Under the pieces are notes generated by a model. That model was not told the origin of the DNA and did no database searches. It saw nothing but the letters and a program-made list of their open reading frames with translations. From Ichthyophis bannanicus (lineage: Eukaryota > Chordata > Amphibia > Gymnophiona > Ichthyophiidae): a DNA stretch of 64,000 nt. Below, one piece after another: positions 28,890 through 39,643 of this stretch. The translations under genes were made by a program, and so were the position numbers. Location of the stretch: NCBI GenBank assembly GCA_033557465.1, contig CM066041.1, forward strand, positions 153,425,532 to 153,489,531. The letters run 5' to 3'. How positions within the stretch are numbered: position 1 is the stretch's first letter; each line of letters opens with the position of its first letter.

Positions 28890-30795
28890 AGATTCCTTAG
28901 CCCACAGGGAGGCATCTGGCTCTGTTTGCCCATAGGTGGTCCTCCATTACCACTGATTCCTGGGTACTGCAAGTTATTAGGGAAGGTTATCTCTTCCATC
29001 TGCAACAGACACCACCCTCTTACTTTTCAAGAGAGCCTATCGGGCCTGTCCTTCACTAGGCTCTGCTCCTCTCAGAGCTTGCAGGCCTTCTCAAGGACAA
29101 GGCAGTAAAGCCTGTGCCCAAACACCTCTGGGGAAAAGGCTTCTACTCCAGATATTTCCTTGTTCCCAAACAAACAGGGGTCCTCGGGCCCATCCTAGAC
29201 CTATGGGACCTGAACAAATTCCTGGTGAGGGAGAAGTTCAAGATGCTTTCCCTTGAAACACTGCTGCCATACCTCCAGCAGGGAGACTGGCTGGCTTCTT
29301 AGACCTGAAGGATGCTTATACATACATCCTGATCCATCCCAGCCATCGAAAATACCTCCGGTTCTTGGTGGGAGGAGGTCATTACCAATATAAGGTGCTG
29401 CCCTGAGGGATGGCTTCCTTGCTAAGGGTCTTCATCAAGTGCCTAGCGGTGGTTGCAGCCCACCTTCATCTCTAAGGGGCCCTTTGTCTTTCTCTACCTA
29501 GATGACTGGCTCATAAGGGGAGGCACAGTTGCAGAGGTGCACCACACCACCGAGCACACCATCCACACCCTACAGCACCTGGGATTCATCGTCAACTATC
29601 CCAAGTCCCATCTTTCCCCAGCTCAGTGCCTGGAGTTCATAGGTGCTCAACTAGACACCCTTCAGGCCAAGGCCTTCCTCCCTCTGGAGAAGTCAGAATG
29701 CCTCAGGGCACTAGCCACAGAGGTGCAGCACCACCGGTCCCTGCTTGCCTGCCTTCTCCTCTGCCTGCTGGGCCATATGGCCTCCACAGTCCACATGACC
29801 CCATATGTCCACCTGCATATGAGGGTGGCCCAGTGGTGCCTCTGCTCCCATTGGCCACAAGTCATGGGCAGGCTCAAGGACAGGATAAGAGTGACCTGCC
29901 ACCTAGAAGACTCCCTTGACTGGTGGCAGCTTCCCTGCCACCTTCATGCTTGGATGCCCCTCCAGATATCCATCCCCTAAAGGGTCCTAACCAGAGACAC
30001 CTCCCTGCTTGGTTGGGAAGTTCATTGTGAAGACCTCCGCACACAAGGCAATTGGTCCCAGGCAGAATGCCAGTGCAGATTAACCTTCTGGAGTTCCAGG
30101 CGATATTCCTGGCCCTTCGAGCTTCCACCACCGGCTGCAACATCAGTTGGTGCTGGTCCAGATGGACAACCAAGTCTCAATGTTCTACATGTACAAGCAG
30201 GAGGGCACAAAGTCATACTCCCTCTGCTAGGAGGTGGTGGCCCTCTGCTCATATGTGTCATGCAACAGGATGCTCCTGCGGGCGATCTACCTCCCAAGCC
30301 TGCAAAATGCCCTGGCAGACAAGCTGAGCAGAGTCCTCAAGCCTCATGAGTGACATATAGATCCTAAAATTCCCTCCCAGCTTTTCCAGCTCTGGGCATC
30401 CCCCTAGTGGACCTGTTCGCCAGCCGAGACAACATGCAGTTGCCCAGCTTCTGTTCCTGCCAGCCGCACCAGTCCCCGAGTGGTGGCGGATGCCTTCCTC
30501 ATTCCATGGACAGAATGCCTTCTCTATGCCTTCCTACCAACACCGCTGGTCACCAAGACCCTCTTCAATGTTCAGAGTGATAGCACGTCACTGATACTGA
30601 TACTGATAGCCCCCAGGTGGCCCAGGCAATCTTGGTTCCTGCTACTTCTCTGCATGTCGGTGGCATCTCCGATTCCCCTGTGCCATACCCCAGGAATTTT
30701 GTCACAGGACAAGGGCTCTGCTGTCCAACCTGGGGTCCCTGTTGCTCATGGCCTAGCTGCTGAAAGGGTAGCTCTCACTCCCTTCGACCTCCCAT
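28890..30795 (+). pseudogene. DIRS C RT - RNase H - methylase remnant
   Basis: RT pieces: KGFYSRYFLVPKQTGVLGPI (29135), LLPYLQQGDWL, and YLDD at 29495-29506 in 29453-29980. RNase H is represented by FLALRASTTG and PCLADKLSR-like remnants near 30310. The methylase part has LLYAFLPTPLVTKTLF and IAPRWPRQSWF at 30480-30797. Stops and shifts separate all parts. Confidence 0.78.
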
Positions 30796-30799
30796 GAGA

Positions 30800-30970
30800 C
30801 ATGGAGCAGGTCCGTCTTGTCTCCCGCAAGGTCTCTATGAGAAGGGCATATGCCTTTTAAATGGCGTCAATTTTCGGTGTGGTGCTCCAAGAGGCGGGCA
30901 AACCCATTTTCCTGCTCAGTGCAGTTGGTACTCCAGTACCTACTCCACCTGACCCAGGTGGGGCTGAAAT
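30800..30970 (+). pseudogene. DIRS C recombinase N-terminal stub
   Basis: It reads SRKVSMRRAYAF, then QFSVWCSKRRANPFSC and LVLQYLLHLTQVGLKS, matching the start of the copy B recombinase. It is cut at 30970 by the next repeat, so the catalytic R-HxxR-Y part is absent. Confidence 0.75.
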
Positions 30971-32005
30971 CAGGGGCGGCCCAAGGGGGGTGCGGGGCCA
31001 TGTGCAGAGAATCGGTGTGGGGTCTCATTTGCATAAACATTTGCATAATATTACCATACACTAACTTTTAGTAAACATGCCTCTTAATGAGTGTATGGAT
31101 AAAGAAAGACTAAAAGATTTCTACATTACTATAATCCAGTGCCAACCGCCAGGCACATTAGGAACTACTACAAACACTGCCCATTTAGAACCCATAGCAA
31201 ACCCAACGTATCGTAACAGCACTACCAGGACTCAAAAAGCACCAGACCCTACCTATCAAAAGGCAACACTGCAAATATTAAACCAATACATTTCAGAGAA
31301 TAACAATACATGACCTACTGGGGAAAGAGAACAAGGACAATGTCAAATAGCAACTACATAAACAGAATACCTCAGCTCAGTTACACATGCAGAACATAGA
31401 CCATCACCAAACAAGGAATCACAATTTAGAAACAGGAAGACAATAATTAAACTGGGAACTCCAAAAGACAAACTTGGAATGTACAATAACACTGTAGAAA
31501 TAAAACTATAAATTAATTTCCTCTTCTGCTAAACAAAGCGCAGATGTTAATGATGCACATTTCCCAGAGCTGACATATTCCAGTTAATAAATTCAAAATA
31601 AAGAGATATTTTTCTACCTTTTTTGCATTTCTTTTTCAGTTGCAATTACTCCAGCCACTTTCTTCTGGTTTCTTTGTGTCTTCTGCTAACTCTCCATCAT
31701 CTGCTGTCCATTTGTCCTTTCTTCTCTCTTTTAGTTTTTTTTTTTCATTCTCTCTCTACATCTGCTTTAACATACTAATCTTTCTCCTTTTGCTCTTTCC
31801 TCATTCCTATTTCATCCACTCAAATTTTACCCTTCCATCCTCAATCCCCACATATTCTTCCAGTACCCGGCCAATTGTAGATTTTTCTTCCCTCCCACAC
31901 AAAATATTTTTCCCCTCTCCATTTCACTCTTCCAGCCCCATCCCATTTCTAATCCTCCCCCAAAATCAGCTCCCTTCTAGTTCCAGCCCTACCCAACATC
32001 AAAGG
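30971..32005 (-). mobile_element. Purine-rich dispersed repeat, copy 1 (reverse orientation)
   Basis: It begins CAGGGGCGGCCCAAGG at the point where DIRS copy C is cut. Its part 31420-32005, reverse-complemented, matches 51480-52010 closely, including TTTATTTTGAATTTATTAAC, AGCTCTGGGAAATGTGC and GAGAGGGGAAAAATATTTTG. No protein is recognised. hAT-like end sequences suggest a non-autonomous DNA transposon or a composite. Confidence 0.65.
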
Positions 32006-32365
32006 TTTGAGCATCTCCACTTAAAGAGTATTAATAAACAAACCTCTTCCAAAGACGGGGAAGCTGTAAAACCAGAGGGCATAACGGAAGCTGCAAGGGG
32101 GTAAACTGAAAGGCAATGTCAGGAAATACTTTTTCACTGAAAGGGTGGTGGATGCTTGGAATGCCCTCCTGATGGAAGTGGTGGGGGCAAATACAGTGAC
32201 AGAATTCAAAATGGCATGGGACAGACACTGGATCCCTTTATAGCAACAGGATAAAATCAAAATAAACATATCTATCTCTTATATCTCAACAAATAGAGGT
32301 GACCTACACGGAGTGGTGGGTACACCCCTAAACAAAGGCATGGGGAGGTGTGATCTACACGGAGC
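32006..32365 (+). mobile_element. CR1-like LINE 3' remnant
   Basis: Plus-strand translation has KYFFTERVVDAWNALP, then a FKRRL-type end decayed to IQNGMGQTLDP. Same family as 25590-25860 in reverse. Cut at 32365 by the inverted-repeat element. Confidence 0.55.
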
Positions 32366-33513
32366 CAGGGCCGGCCTGTCCATTGAGCAAGAATGTTGTT
32401 TGCACAGGGCCTCGTGCAAACAACATTCTGCATTAAAAGACCGCCGCCACTGCCAAGGCAGCGGCAGAATCAAGTGTCCTGCAGCTGCGGCCACCCCCCC
32501 GCCTCCCGGCAGAGCCCTCCCTGAATCAGTTCCCTCAGCGCCGGCTTTTCAGAGCTGCAAAAGGAGAGCTTCTCTCTCGCAGCTCTGTTAAGCCCGCCGG
32601 CACTGATAGGAAACAGGCATTTCCCCCCTCCCCCCTCCCTCCTCCTCTCCCTTCCTCCCCACTTTCCCCTCCCCCTCCCCCCCCCACCCAAGAACACACC
32701 TCGGTATTTCCACAATTTGCCACATTGGACTTTTATCCTATTACATGAGGAACAATCAGCTTATCCGAATGATTACATTAGATTTTTATTTAGCAACATG
32801 AAGAATGATCAGCCCAACAGATCGAGTATATTAGAACTCTTATCTAGCAATCCTAAGGATGATCAGCATATCAGAACAAACATATGGCCATCTTCTCGTG
32901 GTTTAAATTTTCACCTTGACGGCATTTCTTGGTAATACACAATTTTTGTCCATAGGAGGGTTCATCTAAAGCTTGTGCATCACTGTAATACACAAGACTT
33001 AAGGTTTTTTTTAACCGTTACAGGTGAGATTCGTCACGTTCATTTATACTATGTGGTACACTGAGTTATAGAATAAGAATGAAATTTCAGTAATAAATTG
33101 CCCGGTGTACAATCCTCCAGTTTTGTGCATTATATAGTGTCTATTTCAGTCTATTTCAGTTTCCTTTTCTCGCAGCTCTGTTAATCCCGCCGGGGCTGAT
33201 GGGAAATCCCATCAGCCTCGGTGGGATTAACAGAGCCGCGAGAGAGAAGCTGTCCCTTCGCGGCTCTGACAGCCGACGCTGAGGCAGCTGATGGTGCAGG
33301 GAGGACTCTGCCGGGCAGGGGGGCCCCGCAAGACACTCGATTCTGCCGCTACCACGGTGGCGGTGGCGGCGGCGGCGGCAGCAGCAGCAGCAGCAACCGG
33401 ATTGTGTTTTTTAAATCTAGCTGGGCTGATGCAGAATGTTTTTTGCGCGGGGCCCCCTGAAACGTGGGGCCCTGTGCAAAAAACATTCTTGCTCAATGGA
33501 CGGGCCGGCCCTG
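32366..33513. mobile_element. Foldback-type element with long inverted arms
   Basis: The left end CAGGGCCGGCCTGTCCATTG and right end (reverse complement CAGGGCCGGCCCGTCCATTG) are inverted copies, continuing into GAGCAAGAATGTT and TTTGCACAGGGCC. Both arms then share a GC-rich region with GCAGCTCTGTTAA / GCGGCTCTGTTAA words, over some 250-350 bases. The middle (about 32620-33160) is AT-rich. No matching 8-base target duplication is seen (CACGGAGC against ACTGAAGG). The right arm has a (GCC/GCA)n codon-repeat-like stretch near 33360-33395. A related arm occurs at 50335-50560. Confidence 0.65.
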
Positions 33514-33795
33514 ACTGAAGGTCAATGGCAATACTGAGCTGCTGGCCCGTTAACCCTAACCAGCTAAACTTCGGCCAAAATAAAAGCTGGCCTAACTTTC
33601 CCAGTTTAGCTTTTCGGCTAGCAGCTGAATATCACCGCTGACCAGGTAGCTAATTTGCTATCCGTTCAAACCAAATCTTCATTGCCACTGGCCAGATATG
33701 GCACTGGCATTGAATATCTGGGTTTAATTTAAAGCGGCGATGGCCAACCGCATTACTCGCACTGGCTGCCGCCCCTGAATATGCTTCCCTATGCT
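33514..33795. repeat. Dispersed TATCC/GATATTCAG-type repeat
   Basis: Contains CAGCTGAATATCACCGCTG and GGCATTGAATATCTGGG, like 24350-24745 and the other blocks. Confidence 0.55.
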
Positions 33796-33828
33796 CCTAA
33801 ATTGCCCTGTGAAAATGTACTAGATGAC

Positions 33829-36800
33829 TACTACTACTATTAATCGTTTATATAGTGCTACAAGGCATACGCAGTTCTGTACAAACACATATAAAAGACG
33901 GTCCCTGCTCATCCGAGCTTACAATCTAATCAAGATAGACAGTTCAATAGATGAGAACAAGCGTAGGGAAGAGTAATGAGACAGAAGGAGAACAAAGGAT
34001 TAAGATCCAAAAGCAGCCTGAAAGAGGTGAGCCTTTAGCATGGATATGAAAAGGGGGAAGAGATGAAACCTGAAGTAAAGATACAGGTAGTTTGTTCCAG
34101 GCATAAAGAAGCAGCAAGTTGAAAGGATTGAAGTCTGGAATTGGCTGTTGGAGAAGGGAATAGAGAGAAGTAAGCCAGAGGAAGAGTTCACAAGGAGGGA
34201 TGTAGTGAGAGAAGAGAGGAAAGGTAGTGAGGAGCAATAGAATGAATGCACTTATAGGTCAGAAGGAGAAGTTTGTATTGGATATGGAAATGGAAGGGAA
34301 GCCAATGAAGTCATTTGAGAAGAGGGGTTATATGAGTATACTGGGGCTGGTGGAAGATTAGCCACACAGCAGAGTTTTGAACAGATTGAAGGGGAGAAAG
34401 ATGACTCAGGGGGAGACCAGCAAGGAGAAGATTGCAATAGTCGAGGTGAGAAGTTAAAGAGTGGATGTGTTTTAGTAGTGTGTTCAGAAAGGAAGGGGTG
34501 AATTTTATTAATATTGTAGAGAAAGAAACAACAGGTTTTTTCTATCTGTTGGATATGTGTGGCGAAGAAGAGGGAGAAGTTGAAGATGATTCCAAGGTTG
34601 CAGGCTGAGGGAACAGGAAGCAGAAGAGTGCTATCAACAGAGATAGAGGAGGGGGGGGGGGGGGAGAGGGTTTAGAGGGATTTTTGGTCATGTTCAATTT
34701 CATATGGTGATGAGACATCCAGGCAGCGATGCCAGATTGGCAGGCAGATATATGGGTTTGGAGTGTAAGAGGAATATAAGGTGTAGATAGAGAGATCTGA
34801 AAGTCATCAGCATAAAAATTATATTGAAAGCCATGGGAGGAGATGAGAGCACCAAGGGACTGGGTATAGAAAGAGAAAAGGAGAGGGCCTAGAACAGACC
34901 CTCAGGGTACGCCAACTGAGAGAGGGATAGCAGAACAGGAGGAACTTCCAGAATAGACACTGAAGGAGCGATGGGAGAGATAAGAAGAGAACCAGGACAG
35001 TACAAAGCCTCTAAAACCAAGTGAGGACAGTGTATCAAGGAGAAGGTAGTGGTCAACAGTGTCAAAAGCAGCGAAAAGGTCACAGAGAATGAGGACTGAG
35101 TAAAGGCCTTAGGATTTAGCCAGGAACAAGTCAGTGGAGACTTTAGTAAGGGCCATTTCAGTATAGTGTAAGGGATGAAAGCCAGATTGAAGTGGATCTA
35201 GGAGGGCTTGAGAGGAGGGAAAATCAAGGCCATGGCAGAGACCTGCACGTTCAAGAATTTTGGAAATGAAGGGAAGAAGGGAAATGGGTTGATAATTAGA
35301 AGGACAAGTAGGTCAAGTGAAGGTTTCTTAAGGATAGATGTGACCAAAGCATGCTTGAAGGTTGCAGGGAAAGTTGTAGTAGAGAATGATAGGTTGAGAA
35401 TGTGTGTGATGGAAGGGATGACAGAGGAAGAGATGGAGAAGGAGATTGGCAGGGATAGGATCAAAGGAATAGGTAATAAGTTTAGAGGAGGAAAGAAGAT
35501 GAGAGGCTTCCTCTTCGGAGATCTTAGAATAGGAAGAAAGGGTAACAGAGGCTGAGGGAAAAAGTTGGCATGGAAGAGGGGATGAAGCTGATCTTGAGGG
35601 GAATTGGAGTGTAATCTTGTGGACTTTGTCGTGGAAATAGTCAGCAAGAGTTTGGGCAGAAAGAGAAGGGGGGTTGGATGTGGAGGTGCCTTGAGGAGAT
35701 AGTTGAGAGGAGAGAAGAGACGATGGGGGTCAGATGCTAGAGAGAGTTAGATGGACATACTAGTTTTGCTTGGCGAATGCTATGGCAGATTGGAAATAAG
35801 TAAGCATGAATTTGAAGTGAAGAAAGTCAGAAAGGGAGAGGGATTTAAGCCAAATGCGCTCAGCTGAGCAGGCATAGGGAGCATAGATAAAGGGTAGTTG
35901 AGGACAGGCAGGGCTGTGGTATAGTGTGCCTCACAGGATGTGGCACGGATGGAGCAAGAGCATCCAGAGCAGAGGAGAGCACAGTATTATAGGAAACTAT
36001 AGTCTCATCAACAGAGTTAGAAGACAAAGTGGAGGAGAGAGGTGATGAGACTATAGTGGAGAGAGCTAATAGATCAATAGCATGAAGATTCCTAAAATGT
36101 TGGAGAAGACTGGGTGAGACTGATGTGGGGAGTGATGAAGAGTAAATCTAACCAGGTGATGGTCAGATAAGTGAAGAGCTGAGATATGGGAATTAGAGGG
36201 TAAACAATTAGAGAAGAAAACGAGGTCAAGGCAATGGCCATGCTGATGAGTGGGGGTAGAAGAGCAAAGCTGAATGTTAAATGAGGTGGTAAGGGAAAGG
36301 AGTTAGGAAGCATAGGGGTCAGAAGGGTTGTCAACATGAATGTTAAAGTCACCAAGGGGAAGAAGAATCGAGAAATAAGGAAAGCCATGAGTCAAAGTCA
36401 GAGAAAAAGGTAGAGATGGACTTGTCAGGTGGTCAATAGATAGCAGCTATCCGGAGAGGTAAGAGATTAAAAAAACGGATGGAGTAGACTTCGAAGGAGG
36501 AAAAGGAGTGAGACTGAGGTAGAAGGAGGGGTTGAAATTGGCAGGAAGGAGAAAGAAGAAACCCCACATCACCACCGCGACCTGTGACATGAGAAGTGTG
36601 CAAGAACTTGTAGCCGCCATGAGAGAGGGCAGCGATCAAAGCAGTGTTATCAGGGAGGAGCCAGGTTTTAGTAAGAGCTAGAAGATGAAGAGATCATGGG
36701 TAAAGGGGAGTTTATCAGCTATGGAATGAGCATTCTATAAGGCACAAGAAAAGGGGAGAGAGGAGGGAGAAAGGAGAGGATTATGGATGAGGTTAGAGCA

Positions 36801-37050
36801 ATTGAGTGAGCAGCAGGAGTGAGAGGGGTTAGGATTAATGTTACCAGATAAAAGAAGGAGGAGGAGAAGAGTGTAAGGCAGAGAGGAGATGGAATGGCGG
36901 AAATGAGGATGAGGTTGTTTAAGAGTGCCTAACTTTATACACTTAAATTTAGGAGCACAAGAAGGGAATGGAACAGGGGCGGTTTCAGAGTGGGGGAAAA
37001 AAGTTAGAAGCTTAGAACAGATTTTCAGCACTAGGCTCATAAATCTAGGT
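33829..37050 (-). mobile_element. L2-like LINE, nearly full length but decayed
   Basis: Minus-strand order: N-terminus (37040-36735) ending a leucine run with SGNINPNPS, endonuclease parts (36639-36433 GRGGDVGFLL; 36388-36092 with the LxFITPH region), RT (35650-34890 with FKHALVTSILKKPSLD, then the [14 protein letters not shown] region) and the 3' thumb region (34437-33944, ending near KGSPLSGCFW). The 3' end has a CTA/TAG run and TATATAGTGCTACAAGGC. Frames shift many times, so it is inactive. The order APE endonuclease then RT marks the L2/CR1 branch. Confidence 0.75.
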
Positions 37051-37194
37051 AAATGAAGGTCAAGCGTAAATTTATAATAACTAAAGTTCCTATAAATTAA
37101 GATGAATTTTCAACTGAAAATTTAGGTGCCTTAACTGGCTGAAAATAGGGCACAAATTTAGAATCCTAACTTAGGGACCTAAATTTAGGCACTC

Positions 37195-37600
37195 AGGAGC
37201 TGATATTCAGAACATGGGATATGTAAATGCAGTGGTGATCCGCTGTGGCATTTGAATATCCTCTGGATATTCAGTAACAGTATCTGGGTAATGGGTGCTG
37301 TTAAATACCCGGATTGTGTGGCTAGTTGCTGCCTTTGTCTGGATAGTGGTGATTTTCAGCCACTATCTGGATAATCTATCTGGACAATGACTTAGGACAG
37401 CTTTTCCACTGGCCTGAGCTATCTGGATAAATTATTTGGATAGAGCTGAACATTGCCACAGTCTGGATAACGGTGGCAATTACCCGGATAGTGGCTGGTA
37501 CTGCCAGACCGCTCCTGATAGTGCCGCGGTGGCCAGAAGAGATATTCAGTGGCACTATCCAGAATAGTTCCATTGTTATCCTGAATTTTGACCCATTCTA
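37195..37600. repeat. Dispersed TATCC/GATATTCAG-type repeat
   Basis: Many TATCTGGATAA and CTGGATATTCAG words in both orientations; it ends AGATATTCAGTGGCACTATCC. One of the most symmetric copies of the family. Confidence 0.6.
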
Positions 37601-37974
37601 AATATGCTTTGTGTGGAAGTTCCCGCTGTAAAGCCTGAGGCAGAGTTGACCTAAAGTTTTTTGGACTCGAAACGTGCCACGTCGCTTTGGGATTTCCTTA
37701 CAATGTTTTGTTTGCATCTTATTCAGATAAGCACTGTTCATTTTCACATTTAAGAAAAAAAGCAAAAATTAAAAATGATTAAAATGGAGCAAGGTATTTT
37801 GTGAATTAAAGCACTTTCTTTTCACTTTTTCAACGCTCCGACAAATTTTGCAGTTTTTGTAAATCTTGTTGATTATGCCTTTCACTGATGGCCTTCTTGT
37901 TTTATATATTTGATTTTGGCTTTCCAGTTTTTTTCTGGGATTTTTCTTTTTGCTTTTGCCATTCTAAATTACTA
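37601..37974. other. TCN2 intron, no gene seen
   Basis: AT-rich sequence with no recognised feature. Confidence 0.4.
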
Positions 37975-38425
37975 CTACTACTATTTAGCACTTATAAAGC
38001 GCCACACACACAGCGCTGCACAGCTAACCTACAAGAGGTAGCCAACATACAAGAGACAGTCCCTGCTTGTCAGAGTCCTGCTCATCGGAGCTTACAATCT
38101 AGTTAGAAAAGTACAAAGCATTACAGAGCATTAGTCAATTTGGACTGTAGTTTGGTCATAAACGTTGACATGGGTTAGGGTAAGATGAGGATGGGAGTCA
38201 GGATCTGAATGCAACGGTGAAGAGGTGGGTCTTCAACCTGGATTTGAAGAGGGCCAGGGAGGGGGCCTGGTGCACAGAAGCAGGTATGCTGTTCAGGCTT
38301 ATGGTGCAGCCAGGTGAAAGGAGCGCAGTCGGGAGTTCGCGGTGCAGGTGAAAGGCATTGATAGTAGTAGTTTGTTAGCAGAGCGTAAATTCCGAGAAGG
38401 GACGTAAGGAGAGATAAGAGGTAAT
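37975..38425 (-). mobile_element. L2-like LINE, 3' part, separated from 44633-45437 by DIRS A2
   Basis: It begins with a CTA run and TTATAAAGCGCCACACAC, an antisense L2-type 3' end. Minus-strand pieces such as SLLTSLL and the LKTHLF-like segment near 38240 continue the protein whose upstream part is at 44633-45437. The join falls exactly at the DIRS A2 boundaries. Confidence 0.72.
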
Positions 38426-38557
38426 CCTTATCGTTCCTCCAGCTTAGTCCTCCACCTCTGGGTAGTGCACCTCCTCCTGCAGCCTGGAGACTGGACCAAT
38501 CAAAACTTGTCCTTACTAGCAGTAGCTTGCTGGAACTCCTCCTCAGCCCCTGTGTGT
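38426..38557 (+). repeat. DIRS A2 left inverted terminal repeat
   Basis: Contains CAGCTTAGTCCTCCACCTC and GACTGGACCAATCAAAAC. Its reverse complement is found at 44468-44595. A long leader of about 1.1 kb separates it from gag. Confidence 0.85.
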
Positions 38558-39643
38558 CCAGTCTTCACGCAGCAGGAGGACGTAGTGAGCCTAGGTGCTG
38601 GGCTCACTGGAGAAACAGATAAGGAGCAGTATAGTTAGCTAACGTTTTCTAGATCTGAATTATTAACTTCTATTGGCTTTGGTTTCTAAGGGCTAGGAAC
38701 CTCTAAAATTTATAGGGGATATCACTTTCAAAAAAAAAAAAAAAGGGGGCTAATTTTAACGGAGCAGGGTGAGCTCCTTGGAGGCGTCCCTCTCCTGTCT
38801 AGCCACAGCCCGGTTAAGCCCTATCTGATTTAAGGATCTCTGTCCCAGGACGTTTCGGGGCAGAGCTCCTTGGGCAGCACAACGCTGGGCCGAGTACCGG
38901 TTCTCTTTTCATAGCGTTGTCGGAGTTAGCCTCAGTCTCCGGTTTCCCTCATTCGGGGACGGAACTGAAGGCCGGTTTTAAACCGCGCGGCTGCTTTGAT
39001 CTTTCCCGCTGTGCTTTGCCTTGGGGAAGAGAGCGGTTCAGGAGTGCCTGCCGGTCAACGAGGAGCTGTGTCCGTTCGGGCTGCCGGGCCGCTTTGTTTT
39101 CGGCACGCCAAAATCTTCTGTGGGGAGCCGCAGCCATTCTCTGCCCGCGGTGCTCGCAGCATTGTTGAAGCGCGCCAGAATCTTCAGTGGGGAGCCGCTG
39201 CCATTTTGTGCACGCGGTGCTGGCAGCATTGCTAAAGCGCGCTGTCTCTATACCGGGCTCTGGAGCAGCGGTTTCCTCGGGTCCGCGGCCTGGGTTCCCC
39301 TTTCAAGGTATTTCAAGGTTTTTCTTTAATTTCTTTAAGTTCTTTGATTTTTGGGGTTTGTTTTCTTTTTGAGCATTTTGTCTTGGCTTTACTTTCGGGC
39401 TCTTAAGAGTCGGAGGGGGGCTCAGGAGGTGCTTCTGCCTTGGGGATTCTAGTCTGTCGGTAGCAGCACGTTTAAAAAACAAAACAAAACAAAACATCAA
39501 GGAAAAGAACTTTTGGTAATTAGCTACATTTGGCAATAGCCTCAACTTACAGGTCCTGGGCAGGACAGGCTTTGGTCCTTGCCTGAAACCCGCTAGTTGC
39601 TCACTGCCCGGATATTTTAGGCTGCCTCTCAGTTTCAGGGTAC
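38558..39643 (+). other. DIRS A2 leader before gag
   Basis: About 1.1 kb without a conserved coding frame. It includes a direct repeat of roughly 70 bases around 39110-39235 (AATCTTC, GGGGAGCCGC, GCCATT words twice) and an (AAAAC)n run at 39474-39495. Presumed promoter and 5' UTR of the element; no precise start is evident. Confidence 0.5.

Larger units (their letters stand above)
26664..30970 (+). mobile_element. DIRS-type retrotransposon copy C, decayed and 3' truncated
   Basis: Group B relative. The left end at 26664 (TTTCTCCGGGAACAAG, then GTCAGTCCTCAC) and the following leader match copy B. Gag, RT, RNase H and methylase remnants follow with many stops and shifts. The recombinase starts near 30840 but stops at 30970 where another repeat begins (CAGGGGCGGCCC). 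No internal complementary region or right end is found. It lies in the 22-kb TCN2 intron, opposite to the gene. Confidence 0.85.

Noticed and set aside
33221..33518. Alanine-rich coding frames over the GCC/GCA stretch
   Set aside because: They fall in the arm of a foldback repeat and differ between arms; no gene context.
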